Shown here: piece after piece, positions 42,972-53,056 of the stretch
Numbering within the stretch: position 1 is the stretch's first letter
How the letters are laid out: every line of letters starts with the position of its first letter
Notes under the pieces: model-generated
Told to the model about the DNA's origin: nothing
The model's input: only the letters and a program-made list of their open reading frames with translations
Database searches by the model: none
Origin: Undaria pinnatifida
Lineage: Eukaryota > Sar > Phaeophyceae > Laminariales > Alariaceae
Direction of reading: 5' to 3'
Length of the DNA: 64,000 nt
NCBI GenBank assembly: GCA_012845835.1
Contig: JABAKD010000007.1
Coordinates: 1,347,992 to 1,411,991 of the forward strand
Translations under genes and position numbers: made by a program

Positions 42972-43000
42972 CGCAGGTTCGAGACCTGCCGTCGACGCCA
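42972..43000 (-). promoter_or_regulatory. Primer-binding site with tRNA T-arm complement
   Basis: The minus strand reads TGGCGTCGACGGCAGGTCTC and on through GAACCTGCG. It begins TGG (complement of CCA). The plus-strand text looks like a tRNA 3' end: a T stem-loop (GCAGG-TTCGAGA-CCTGC), CGTCGAC, a discriminator G and CCA. Match length therefore extends beyond the usual 18 nt through the whole T-arm. It directly abuts TGTATAATAA at 43001, the expected LTR edge (TG/CA) on the plus strand. Confidence 0.75.
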
Positions 43001-44180
43001 TGTATAATAAGATCAAGGGGCTGTTACAGACACAGGCCGCCCTTTGCAGGTTTCTCTACGAGGCAGGTTCCACGTTGGTCACTCACTTGTACTAGATAAG
43101 CTCTTGTAATTGTTCCACACACGCCACGGACGAACTGAATAGCGTTAAATTCCGCGGGGCAACAGCATAATCCCCTTTTCCCTATACGCACGTGCCTTCA
43201 AAGGCGTGTGAAACCCTCTTATATCCAGCCGTATCCCATATCTTACGCCTTGTTAGGCTCCCAGGGGGATACCATAACACTCGAAACCGCGCGCGGAGGG
43301 GGGGGGGGTGGCCGACAAATTCCCATGGCATGGGTGTGGATGCGGCTTGCGGAGCAAACGCACAAGGTATTCGTAGAGTAAATCTCCCCGGCATGCCAAG
43401 GTTCGACGGCTGTATCTATACCTTCCTCGTACAACTCGGAGAGGAGAGTCTGAGGAAGGTTTTACAGCAGATTAGAGCTAAACAAACTTGTACGGATGAT
43501 GCTGCTGCCGCGCGATAGATAGCACGGCAGCTGTAGTTTTACTCGCGTGTGGAGCACGAACAGCAGCAGGATGAACGTCGTACTATGGGATAACCGGTAT
43601 TTTTTTATCTACTCAGCAGGAGTTTCTGCGATCTCGGCGACAAACTATAAGTCGTGGTCTCAAGAGGTGCTAATCTACCCTTCCCCCCCCCCCCCGGTAT
43701 TTCCCTTGCTGGCAGTTTACTCGAATTGCGCATCTATTCGGAGTCCGGATGTAGTTTCCTTTCTCCGTTCGCTGATTGTATAGATATGGCTGGAATAAAG
43801 AACTACACTTTGTCAGATGTCAAAAATGGAGTAATGGCAATGAATGGGTAGGTGGTGCGTCGTGTCGCGCTCACCACTGACGTACACCAAACGTACCCGC
43901 TGCTGCTCTGGGCGCAACGTAATACCTGGTAGTGGACATCGTTCGTTTATTCCCGGGCAAAGTGGTAGCGTTGTGAGCCATAAGCAAGAAACGGCCTTAT
44001 TCAACAAGCAGATTCTTTCGTGGTTAGTCAAGCAGAGCGAGTTCGGGTTGGTCGTGGAGACGATCCTCGCCTCGGCTCCTCCGGATGCTCGGAGCCTTAC
44101 ATGCTTCTTCAAAAACATCCATACCTGGTACCGAATACCGCGGTTTGGACAGGAAGATTCTTAGGTACCTGCATGGCAGA
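43001..44180 (-). other. Presumed 5' LTR region and flank
   Basis: Begins TGTATAATAAGATC beside the primer-binding site. Without a second LTR the outer edge cannot be placed. Contains a C run at 43683-43696 and two TACCTGGTA words (43923, 44122). A plus-strand frame (43844-44164) includes non-repetitive residues but has no recognised domain. Confidence 0.45.
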
Positions 44181-44184
44181 AAAA

Positions 44185-44640
44185 TAAGTTATTATAAGAA
44201 AACGAAATATACTCCAGCTGTGAGATCTCGAAGATTTCGTCGAAACTCATCTTTGCAAGTGCTGTGTGTGATGCCGCGATTGCGCGTATTACTCCCAGTG
44301 TGCCCTCAATAAGGATATAGACCGGCGACTCCCATTGGAACTAGCTCGTACCAGGGTCAACAGGGTAACGTTGATCAATCTGTGCACGGAAACTGTGACA
44401 CCCGTTCTTGAGGGGGACACAAAACTCAAATCTGACGGCTGTGAAATGTATCAGTTTAGTTTATACGTCCTGCAGTGTCGTATGACCGGTGATGAGAGGG
44501 CGGGGTTAAAAAAAGGGGGGGGGGTCAAACATGTTTAGGTCGCATTAAATGTAAACGTAGTAGGAGCTTGCCGCACGCGTGGTGCTAGGTCTAGGCGATA
44601 GTGGGGGCGGCGGGGAAAAGAGGGAGCGGGGAGGAGGTTA
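44185..44640 (+). repeat. GM family copy D, shortened
   Basis: Head (ACTCCAGCTGTGAGATC to GCGATTGCGCGTATTAC), GGCGACTCCCATTGG, GGGTCAACAGGGTAACG, one TGTGCACGGAAACTGTGAC module, a G run and GTGGTGCTAGGTCTAGGCGA. Confidence 0.8.
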
Positions 44641-44680
44641 GATGGAACTTGGAGACCATATGTACGTGAACTGGAGCTAC

Positions 44681-45069
44681 GGTTTAGGAATTAGTGGGGT
44701 ATTAGTCCGTTTGACCACTTGCAAAAGGTTAAACAATAATATAATAGCTGTTACCCAATCTAAGCCTTACAACAGTCTCCCCCCCTGAACGGCGGGATAG
44801 CAGGTCGGCCGGATATACGGGCGGACCTGTCAATATCCAAGCCGCTTCATTTCCTGAGTATACAGGGGAGAGTATTTTTTGAGTTCGACATGGGGAAAGC
44901 CTGAAAAAGTACATTGTTGCGGATGCTAGGATTCGAACCCATGACCCAAACAACCCGTGGTCTGTCGACAACGCCATTTGTTAAGGAGTTAGTGGGGTAT
45001 TTGTCCGTTTGACCACTTGCAAAAGGTTAACCAATAGCTTACCCAAACTAAGCCGTACCAGGTTTAACA
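44681..45069 (-). mobile_element. TRIM: 389-bp miniature LTR retrotransposon
   Basis: Two direct repeats, 44681-44774 (3' LTR) and 44979-45069 (5' LTR), about 90 bp each. The 5' LTR starts TGTTAAACC and ends CTTAACA on the minus strand. Two bases after it lies TGGCGTTGTCGACAGACC, a primer-binding-site-like TGG start (44958-44976). Immediately before the 3' LTR is a polypurine tract, AGGGGGGGAGAC (44775-44787 reversed). Possible 5-bp target duplication CTACG/CTACT. The ~200-bp interior has no coding capacity but contains a box-B-like GGGTTCGAATCC. These are the defining parts of a terminal-repeat retrotransposon in miniature, dependent on an autonomous LTR element. Confidence 0.88.
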
Positions 45070-45405
45070 CTACTACTGCATATGTATGGTTCGAAAGGTA
45101 AAGAGGTGTTGTTGTTGTCGTTGTTGTTCTCACATTAAGTCGCATAATCAAGTCCGTGGTCACAGGACAGGCTCCAGTCACTCTGGAGCTGAGGAATACC
45201 CCAGGGAAAACACACACACAAAACCGAAGGTGGTACACGCATATATCACAGCTGACGCAATTCATGCCTCCACCAGAAACATATAAAAGTGAAATCGGGA
45301 GTCAGCGTACGATGTGCCAGGCCCATACTGGTGTATACGTCTCACTACTAGCGCCTGGAAAAACCTACTATATCGCTTGCCACCCAAGAAAGACTACCAC
45401 GTATA
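45070..45405 (+). repeat. R4 repeat with GTT-rich lead
   Basis: GTTGTTGTCGTTGTTGTTC then CACATTAAGTCGCA, GTCCGTGGTCACAGGACAGG, CAGTCACTCTGGAG and on to CCACCCAAGAAAGACTACCACG. It aligns with the reverse complement of 22731-22992 and, at its left, with 48030-48170. Confidence 0.85.
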
Positions 45406-45465
45406 TATTGCACGTATTAATAGTACTTATCACTACGCATACGCACGACAGACGCAAATCCATTG

Positions 45466-45635
45466 AAAAAAAGAAACAAAGAAAAGAAAAGAAGATGAAG
45501 GAAAGGAAAGGAAATAAAAGAAAATACAAGGAAGCGAAAAAACGAAAAAGGAGAGGAAAGAAGAGAAAAGACAAGAAAATCAAGAAAAGACAAGACAAGA
45601 AGAGGAAGCAAGGAAAGGAAAATAGAAAAAAATGT
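45466..45635 (+). repeat. Polypurine (GAAAA/GGAAA)n tract, about 170 bp
   Basis: Almost only A and G with rare C/T. Capable in principle of triplex (H-DNA) formation. Lys/Arg-rich frames across it are compositional. Confidence 0.9.
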
Positions 45636-45689
45636 CATACTGCAGACCGTAGGAATTGACTCAAGATGGAGGTGATACCACTTGTCGGG

Positions 45690-47215
45690 TAGTGCTTTTA
45701 TTTCTCTGGCGGATTATTATTTGAGGTGGGGAGGCGGGGTGAGGGAAAGGGTGTTTTTGTGTAGGGTGATTTTGGTGGGGCGGCGAGGGAGGAGCGTTAT
45801 CATAATGTGTGTTGTATTGTATCATTCTTTGGTTTCAGGGATTTGGTCAGGAGTTTTTTTTTCGTCTCGGCCTAAGTATGCGATTCGCGGAACTGGAATT
45901 CTCGATCGAATAACTTCGTTCGAGCGCCGCCTTCGGGGGGCGGCTCCAACGCCCTTCGCCCTGCCGTGTCCGTTCCGCACATCGACGTGAATGCGGACGG
46001 ATGCCGAGCAAGACAAGGGAGAAGTTGCAAAAATACCGCATGTCGAGTAGGAATTTCGGAGATTTTGGTTGTATCTTAATGTCTGCAGCGTCTGGATGAT
46101 TTACAAAATTGGCATCATTTCTAAACGGTACTTGATAATGTTTGGAATTTTGCGGTGGCATACTCTCGAGCGTTTGTTTCTTTGCTGTACTTTTTTACTA
46201 GTTCGTTTGGTTTCTTGCTCGGCCTTTATTGTTTTTGTTTCTGCTCGTTTTGCAAATTATTTCTTGACCTTTCAGCTGCTTCCTGCAAATTTGGTTTTTC
46301 TGCCAACACGATTTTGAACTTTTTCGCGATTTTTTCGTCTTTTTTGTCTAGTAGGTTGAACTTCCTACCATTTGCCGCTAATTTGCCGCCTGCGCATTAG
46401 TTGCGGAACGGTCCACCTTTAGCTTTTATTAGATTCCCACCATTTGTTTTGTACTTGACGAAGTTTGATCAGCTGAGATCTGGGCTTAGCTCATCAGCTC
46501 CACACCGCCCAGCACCCCATCGCAGCGCTATAGCTCACGGCAATGAAGCGCCGTGCAGTGCCCTGCGATGCCCTGCAGCTCAGCTCAGCAGTGCGCCGCA
46601 GCGCAGCGCTAGCTCAGCAGAGCGAAGCGCTGTGCTTTGCCGTGCTCTGCCGTCGCGGTCGTTCTTTAGTCATGATATCTAAAACTCCGCGTACGCTGAT
46701 ATTTAGGTATTTGGCGCTGTATTCTATATCGCGATATTTGTGTGGGCACTTTGTTGTGCTGTCTAAAACTGAATATGGCGTTTTTTCCGAGCTGGAGTCA
46801 TCAAGGGCCCAAGACTCGAGACGAGGCGAAGCAAGGTTATTTGCCCCGTCCCGTCCGAGACCCAGAGCAGCGTAGGGCACCAGCTGCCAGGGTTGTGAGA
46901 CGAGGCATGCACGGCATGGGCCAGATAACGTTGCCTGCAACAACTGCCCGCCACAGCAGTATAAACGCGCGGACGGACGCTGAGTGAGACAAGCGAGAAG
47001 TGCGCTTTTTTCTTGTATTTTGGGCGGTATACGCCCGAGCTATTCTTGGATCTTGGCATACGTTAAGCTTGAACGAATAAATAAGGGACAGCATTTCCAA
47101 AATTGGCATCATTTCCAAATTGGAATCTAATTTTTTTTCCCGTCATTGCTTTTTGCATGGCGGCCTCGAAGCGCTTGCCTTATCGCACATAGCTATTACC
47201 ACTGCTGCTGTGTGC
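45690..47215. repeat. Mosaic of diverged repeat fragments
   Basis: 45700-45800 resembles the right GM module. 45895-45990 (TTCGTTCGAGCGCCG...CCAACGCCCTTC) resembles 47725-47790. 46090-46110 and 47100-47118 share AAAATTGGCATCATTTC. 46530-46640 is an AGCTCAGCAGCGC-type low-complexity block. 46665-46800 matches the 57.6-58.0 kb repeat (ACTCCGCGTACGCTGATATT). No gene is supported. Confidence 0.5.
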
Positions 47216-47224
47216 CGTTGCCTT

Positions 47225-47655
47225 TCGGCTCAGTGGGTACAGTGCTACGTAACCAACGACCTTCGGTTAAGTTGTGTCAGTGTAGTGAGTACCATTCTCA
47301 CCCAGATCGTATTTGGTCGTATTCAGGAGCGCGCGCGCTGGAGACATTATCAATGGTTCATGATAGCTGTTATTAATAATAGTGTTCTCCTGAGTACTAC
47401 TAACTGCTGTGTAGTACGGGGAGAGTGGAAAGATCCGGAGATCCCTCTTACGAAGTCGGTGAGAACTAATTGACGAACTCGAAAACGTATCTGGTTGGTA
47501 TTTTAGCATAACGCAACTGAGTTACTGAGTCACGTGACAGCAGTGGGTAGTGCTACTTCGTATGTGTCGTGAGTTTGATTCTCACCGCCTTCATATTTGT
47601 CTTTTTCGAGCGTGCGCGCTGACGACATTATGAATGGTTATTTTGGTAATTATGT
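47225..47655 (+). repeat. Two tRNA-like (SINE-like) repeats in direct orientation
   Basis: Each has a D-arm-like AGTGGGTA(C)(A)GTGCTAC and, 30-50 bp on, a T-arm-like GTGAGT(A/T)(C/T)(C/G)ATTCTCACC. A shared 3' part follows: GAGCG(C/T)GCGCGCTG(G)A(G/C)ACATTAT(C/G)AATGGTT. They start near 47228 and 47537. This is a third tRNA-like repeat type, distinct from SINE1 and SINE2. Confidence 0.6.
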
Positions 47656-47711
47656 AGCACTACCCACTGAGCTACTGAGTCAAGTGATATAGTAGCTCGG
47701 TGGGCAGTGCT
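47656..47711. other. 21-bp inverted repeat made of two opposed D-arm-like sequences
   Basis: AGCACTACCCACTGAGCTACT, split here for reading as 47656-47676, opposes 47691-47711 (AGTAGCTCGG then TGGGCAGTGCT), with two mismatches and a 14-bp loop. Each arm reads as a tRNA box-A-like TAGCTC(A/G)GTGGG. Confidence 0.8.
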
Positions 47712-48028
47712 GTAGGATTTCTCAGTCAAGTTACTTTGTTCGAAGGGCGCTGTCCAACGCCTTCCTTATCCGTCCCGTATTATACCTGATCGTGAACGCG
47801 TACTACGTACGGGAGGCAAGAAACACATCCGAGAATAGCGGGGATGATTCCTGGGCAGTTCTTTTTCCGAGAACGGGTCAACGCGTGGCGTACTGATCGA
47901 TGACATATCAGCAATCTATAGCAGAAGTAGCGTGCGCGAGCAATCGATGGTACAGCAGTACATAATCTGTAATCATTATTGTCGACGATATATACCTCGT
48001 ATCATACGCTGCTTTCAAATTCCGAGCT
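47712..48028. other. Unresolved stretch
   Basis: Left part resembles 45.9 kb (GTTCGAAGGGCGCTGTCCAACGCC, read in pieces). No gene. Confidence 0.35.
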
Positions 48029-48029
48029 T

Positions 48030-48033
48030 CAAG

Positions 48034-48117
<84 letters not shown>

Positions 48118-48183
48118 CACATTAACTCGCAGAATCAAGTCCGTGGTCACAGGACAGGCTCCATCAGTGAATAATACCAGGTA
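48030..48183 (+). repeat. (GTT)28 microsatellite joined to R4 left end
   Basis: About 84 bp of pure GTT, then CACATTAACTCGCAGAATC and GTCCGTGGTCACAGGACAGG. R4 copies at 45.1 kb also start with GTT repeats, so the microsatellite is part of the element's end. Ends at a TACCAGGTA (48175). Confidence 0.9.
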
Positions 48184-48311
48184 ACGTTGGCTGACACCAC
48201 AGCCAACACCTCTCTGCTGGCTAACGCAGCGTCAACCATCGTAATATCATATTACAATACCAGGTATGGGGGAATGTAATCTATGCAAAGATTCTGTTTT
48301 GTTGTAATCAA

Positions 48312-48740
48312 ATGTCAGCCGGCCGCCCCGGTGGGTCTAGTGGTTTGACCATCGAACTTGCGGATGGAGGGGGCCGGGCCAAGAGAACAGGGAGGTACAT
48401 CTAGTATTCGTAGTTTTTGGTTGTTAGAAACATCGTTTCACGCTTTCATCTGGATGTGTTCTTTCATCATGTTTATGGTTTTTGACACTCAAGTCTCACG
48501 CTACATTGATTGTCAGAATAATAAAATATACCGAGTATATACTACTACTAACGTTTTTTGTCCTTGAGTTCGATACCCACCACGACGATGAGAATTGACT
48601 ATTATATACTGGAGTATTTGCCAAAATGCAAAAAAAACAAAAGAAGGGATCAAGTCCTGAGGTGGGTAGGTACAATTCGACGCGAGTCGACGAGGGAAGA
48701 AAATGCTGACTTGTTCTCGCGATAAAAATGAAGGCACGTA
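48312..48740 (+). mobile_element. SINE2 copy whose tRNA-like head is split by about 190 bp
   Basis: CCGGCCGCCCCGGTGGGTCTAGTGG (read in pieces) carries box A. The matching box B, GAGTTCGATACCC, appears only at 48567, whereas the 61-kb copy has it about 40 bp after box A. The body (GGTGGGTAGGTACAATTCG, CGACGAGGGAAGAAAATGC, CGCGATAAAAATGAAG) matches 61.09-61.16 kb in reverse. Confidence 0.75.
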
Positions 48741-48756
48741 CGTCGTGCCGAAGTGC

Positions 48757-49258
48757 CCGTGACCACGCAGACCAATCAATGCGACAGCCATCAGGTAACA
48801 AAGCTCTCTTCTTCCAAAACCTCGCCGGCTGACATGGCTCCATGTCGACGTTTGATGCAAACCGACTTTGCATCCTGTCGACTTCGAACTTCCATCGCCA
48901 TGGGGAAAGCAGTGCAGTCTCTTCACTGATGCCAAGTCCTCTTTCGTTTCGCCTACAGGCGACGCAGGTTCTCAACACTCTTTTCGATATTTTTGTTTGA
49001 TATATTATACGCCAACTTTTACTTGACGGCGCATTTAACAACATAGTAAGTGTGTTTCGCCTATCCTTGTCTTCTTTGTTGTATACGTTTTTCTTCTGTC
49101 AAAGTTTGACCTTCATAATGCCATATTCGAATTAAACTCTTGGCATTACTTTAAAGTACAATGATAGCCAAATCGGACAGCTACACCTTAACTTGTCGAG
49201 GTGCTGCCCTGCCCTATACCCGAAGCATGGGCGCCGGCGCCCATGCGGAGCCCTTGTA
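48757..49258 (+). repeat. R5 dispersed repeat, second copy
   Basis: Aligns with 22226-22730 over its whole length and begins just after the SINE2 copy. Confidence 0.85.
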
Positions 49259-49279
49259 ATGTATGAACACTCATCATTA

Positions 49280-49445
49280 TAGTGGACAAAAGATAAGACC
49301 CCTCCCAAAAAAAAACTCACCCATATAGTATAGACTACTACAAGTACGAACAACGCAGCTTGCAAAGATGAGTATTACCCTGGAATTCGTCAAACTCACG
49401 GGTGACGTCCTTAAAATATTTTTAGAAAATATCGATCCTTCAACG
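49280..49445 (-). repeat. GM-head relative, long-flank subfamily, minus strand
   Basis: The reverse complement matches 17995-18130, including GGGTGAGTTTTTT and GGACGTCA(C/G)CCGTGAG. Confidence 0.75.
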
Positions 49446-49605
49446 AACCGTTCCCGAAACCTGTCCTCCGCCGACTTTCGTAGTGTATTTTTCTAACAGC
49501 TTCATCTTGCGTCGCCCTTTGCTTCGCTTCGACCTATAAATACCTGGAACGTAAAGCAACACTCCGCAGGGATGTCTGTGGGCGGTGGTGCACCAATCCC
49601 ATGTA

Positions 49606-50640
49606 TATTATAAAAAATGAAAGTACACTCCAGCTGTGAGATCGAAGATTTCGTCGAAACTCATCTTTGCAAGCTGTGTGTGATACTCCGATCGCGCGTA
49701 TTACGAGTTGTGTGTCCTCATTAAGGATACAGGTCGGCGACTCCCCTTACAACTACAGTGTAGCTATCAGGGTCAACAGGGTGATGTTAGTCAGTCTGTA
49801 CGCGGAAACTATAAAACCCGTTTCTGAGGGGGACCAAATCTGACAGCTGTGGAGGAAAATGTATCCGTTTATCAAGTGAATCCTGTAAGTCGAATAACCG
49901 GTGAGGGGGGGGTGGAGTTTTGAAGGACGTGGGGGCCTGGTTTTGATCAAAAGCGAGCGGGGTTGGAGGGGGGGGGAAAGGGGGGGCGGGGGGGGGGGGG
50001 CGGACGGGCGGGCAATTTGTGCGTGGAAGCTATAAATCCTTTCAAGGGGATAAATCTGACGTTTTTTGGGAAAAAAAAAAAAAAAAAAAATGCACCAGTT
50101 TATCATAGAGGGGGGGAGTTGGGGCGGGGGTGGGGCGTTTGGGGCAGCTCAATCTGTGCGTGGAAACTATACATTATTTTGAGGGGATAAATGTGACGGT
50201 TTTCGAAAGAATGCATCAGTTCATCATGTATATCCTGGGGTGAGTCGTACAATCAGTGAGTAGAGAGAGGGCGGAGTGTTCGAGGGGGTGAGGTTGGGAT
50301 GGGGTGGGGGGGTTTGGGGAGGTGGGGGGGTGGGGGCGGGGGTGGGGGTGGGGGGGGGGTTGAGGGGGCGTGGGAGGGGGAAAGGAAGGGTTTTAGGTGA
50401 GGGGTTTGTTATACGTGTGGTGCTAGGTCTAGGCGATGGTGCGGGTGTTGGGGATGAAGGGGGCGTTCGGGGCGGGGGGGGGGGGGGGGAGCAGCGGCAT
50501 GGATGGCTCTAGAAGGATAATGAGGTGATATCCTCTGCGTAAAGTGTTTATTAATCTGGCGGATTTCGATATTAGGTGGGGCGTTTGAGCAAGGGAGAGC
50601 GAGAAGGGAGGGGGAGGGGGGGGGGGGGGGTTAGAATGTT
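49606..50640 (+). repeat. GM family copy E, near full length
   Basis: Head, GGTCGGCGACTCCCC, GGGTCAACAGGGTGATG, then modules at about 49790, 50020 and 50150, each followed by a G-rich tract. The GTGCTAGGTCTAGGCGATGG right module ends at GGTGGGGCGTTTGAGC. Best template for the family together with 28610-29745. Confidence 0.88.
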
Positions 50641-50965
50641 TAGGTCACGAAAAATATTCAAATACACTTCGGCTGTGAGATCAAAGATATGTAGGGGCTT
50701 GTTATACGCGTGGTGCTAGGTCTAGGCGATCGTGCGGGTGGTTGGAAAAGAGGGGGCGTTGGAGGGGGGGTTGAGGGGGGTGGGGTGGAAGAATGAAAAA
50801 TACGTCATGGATGGTCAGGAAGATAATGACGTGATATCAACTGCGTATAGGTGTTTATTACTCTGGCCGATTTCGATTGTGAGTGGGGCGTTTGCACAAA
50901 CTAGGCGGAAAAGGGATCGGGGGAGGGGGGGGGGGGGGGGGGGAGGGGTGAGGGGTTTTTGAACA
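50641..50965 (+). repeat. GM right module duplicated
   Basis: A short head piece (ACTTCGGCTGTGAGATC) joins a second GTGGTGCTAGGTCTAGGCGA module ending GAGTGGGGCGTTTGCAC, then a G run (50929-50942). Confidence 0.75.
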
Positions 50966-51164
50966 AGAGGGATCGGGGGAGGGGGAGGGGAGGGGGGGAG
51001 CGGGACATTTCAATATGTGCGTATCATCTGCCTGGTAATGTTTACTATTCTAGAAGGTTTAATGTTAGATGCAGTATGCAACCCAGTGTTTGAGTGTAGT
51101 AAATAACGTGGTAAATCTTCATAATTTGTTGTTGTACATGGATCGAAAGCTAGAATATTTTATA

Positions 51165-51490
51165 GAATATTTGTAGTTACCATTATTTTCTGACATCGCT
51201 GAGTATAAGAAAGAGATACGTATTGCCAAATACAACAGGCGAGGTGATGTGGTCATCCACTGTTTATCACCACTGTTAAGATACGGCCTCGAAAGGCCTG
51301 AGAGTATCCGAATTTGAGATCATTTGGATGGGTTTCGTATGATAAGGTTGGCGGTTTATATACCCCACTAATTCCTTAACACCACCATCATGTAGTTACC
51401 ATTATTTTCTGACATCGCTAATTATACGAAAGAGATATGTATTGCCAAATACAACATGCGAGGTGATGTGGCCAAGCACTGTCTCCGCCA
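51165..51490 (+). repeat. Two ~85-95 bp direct repeats 217 bp apart
   Basis: TGTAGTTACCATTATTTTC to AGGTGATGTGG(T/C)CA occurs at about 51169-51253 and 51390-51472, with TG...CA ends. The sequence between ends in CCCCACTAATTCCTTAACA, the same as a TRIM LTR end. A partial third copy lies at 51833-51868. Possibly a second miniature LTR-type element. Confidence 0.55.
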
Positions 51491-51522
51491 TTGAGCACTA
51501 GAGGGATAAACGCGAATCGTCA

Positions 51523-51880
51523 GTGTTTTTAAGGAACGCTTGGTATACACGCGCTCAATCACGTCATCTCGTTAGTCATACTTGGTATACACGCGCTCAA
51601 TTACGTTACCTCGTTAGTCATACTTCGCTTGGTATAGGTTGGGAGGCGATCATGCAGACGGTATGTGTACGAAATACCCTACGTAATGGGTTGGTAAGGT
51701 GGTTTACCGCAATTTTAACACATCTGTCTGGCTGTGCTTCCTTCTCAAATTATTTTTGTCTCAAATGTACGATTTCACGCCCATGATTTTTACCTTGCCG
51801 ATGTGGGGCTCTGCGGTCGTCAATTTTAAGACAGAGATACATCTTACAAATACATCAGGCGAGGTGGGTATGCGATATCA
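51523..51880 (+). repeat. 41-bp tandem duplication and flank
   Basis: CTTGGTATACACGCGCTCAA and TCGTTAGTCATA repeat at 51539 and 51580. The rest is unresolved. Confidence 0.7.
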
Positions 51881-51884
51881 TATC

Positions 51885-52440
51885 ATCGCCTAGACCTAGC
51901 ACCACGCGTATGGCAAACCCCTACATCTATGCGACCTAAAGCCCTCCCCCCCCCCGCCCCCCGCCCCCCCCCCCGCCCCCGCCCCCCCCCCCGCCACACC
52001 CCCCCCCCCTCCCCCACAAGAAATATATATAGTTTCCACGCACAAATAAACCTGCCCCACCCGTCCCCTTCCCCCTCCCCCCCTCCCGCCCCCCTTTTGA
52101 TCAAAATCAGCCCCCCACGTCCTTAAAAACTCCGCCCTCCCCCCACCGGATATTCGACTTAAAGGATTCACTTGATAAACTGATGCATTTCCTTCCACAG
52201 CTGTCAGATTTTGTCCCCCTTAGAAACGGGTTTTATAGTTTCCGCGCACAGGCTGACTAACATCACCCGGTTGACCCTGATAGCTACAAACAATTTAGTT
52301 GCAAGCGGAGTCGCCGACCTATATCCTTAATGAAGACACACAACCCGTAATACGCGCGATCGGAGTATCACACATAGCTTGCAAAGATGAGTTTCGACAA
52401 GAAAATCGATCTCACAGCTGGAGTGCATTTTAATTTTTTT
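51885..52440 (-). repeat. GM family copy F, partial, minus strand
   Basis: The reverse complement has the head, two TGTGCG(T/C)GGAAACTAT modules and GTGGTGCTAGGTCTAGGCGA. C tracts lie at 51950-52015. Confidence 0.85.
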
Positions 52441-52589
52441 TAATGTAGTCTATGCGATGTCCCCACTATTGAACGCGAGGGTACTTTACTTCGTTAGGTA
52501 TATGGTACTCATCATGTATGTGTACCTGGTGACCAGGTGTTATACGCAACTACGTGGAGGCGTGTGCCGTATGATGCCACTTTTTATCA

Positions 52590-52590
52590 A

Positions 52591-52641
<51 letters not shown>
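52590..52641 (+). repeat. (ACT)n microsatellite
   Basis: About 16 ACT triplets ending in CTGCTGCTG. Confidence 0.97.
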
Positions 52642-53056
52642 GCTGCTGTAGGACCGCGCCAAAACCCAAAAACAAAGACCGGTCCCCCTTTTTGTCGCGC
52701 GATCGAAATAAAGTGGGACGAAGGTATGAACAAAACAAGCAGATTTTACCGAACTACAGATTATAATAACAGCAGTGGGACCCCGGACCACCTGGTAAAT
52801 AGGTTGACCACACACTAGACTAAATTAAAAGGGGAAGCTTCACTGGACAGCTGTATATAATGCACATTGTTTTCACATCGGATCGGTGTAAGCCGTGCGT
52901 CACCCCCGCTTTGCTTCGCCCCGACTTACACGTACGTGTAGCCTATATACAGCAGTCCGAAGGGGTATCTTGTGCCCGGCAGGTACGAGTAGAGACAACA
53001 AGCAGGTGCGTGCGTGTGATGGCATAAAAAAACTACGACCTTTTTTTTTTTTTTTT
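52642..53056. other. Unresolved stretch with T run
   Basis: No gene seen. A T run at 53039-53058 is the reversed A tail of the next SINE1. Confidence 0.35.

Larger units (their letters stand above)
32100..43000 (-). mobile_element. Decayed Ty3/gypsy retrotransposon with extra ORF and NADAR domain
   Basis: Order on the minus strand: primer-binding site, extra Pro/Ala/Gly-rich ORF1, gag with CCHC knuckle, Pro-rich linker, NADAR domain, aspartic protease, reverse transcriptase, RNase H, linker, integrase, chromodomain, Tudor-like tail. The RT-RNaseH-integrase order defines Ty3/gypsy, and the chromodomain suggests a chromovirus-like branch. Many frameshifts and stops mean it is not autonomous. 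The 5' LTR presumably begins at 43001 going upward. No matching 3' LTR is visible, so the element is probably 3'-truncated. GC content is clearly higher than in the surrounding repeats. Confidence 0.93.

Noticed and set aside
42972-43000. Partial tRNA gene
   Set aside because: Only the 3' T-arm to CCA is present, CCA is not usually encoded in eukaryotic tRNA genes, and the position next to a TG LTR edge fits a primer-binding site.
45468-45640. Lys-rich protein
   Set aside because: Polypurine tract; residue content reflects AAA/GAA/AAG composition only.
52523-52540. Another TACCTGGTA scar
   Set aside because: Reads TACCTGGTGACCAGGTG, itself a palindrome; not the exact 9-mer and no empty site for comparison.
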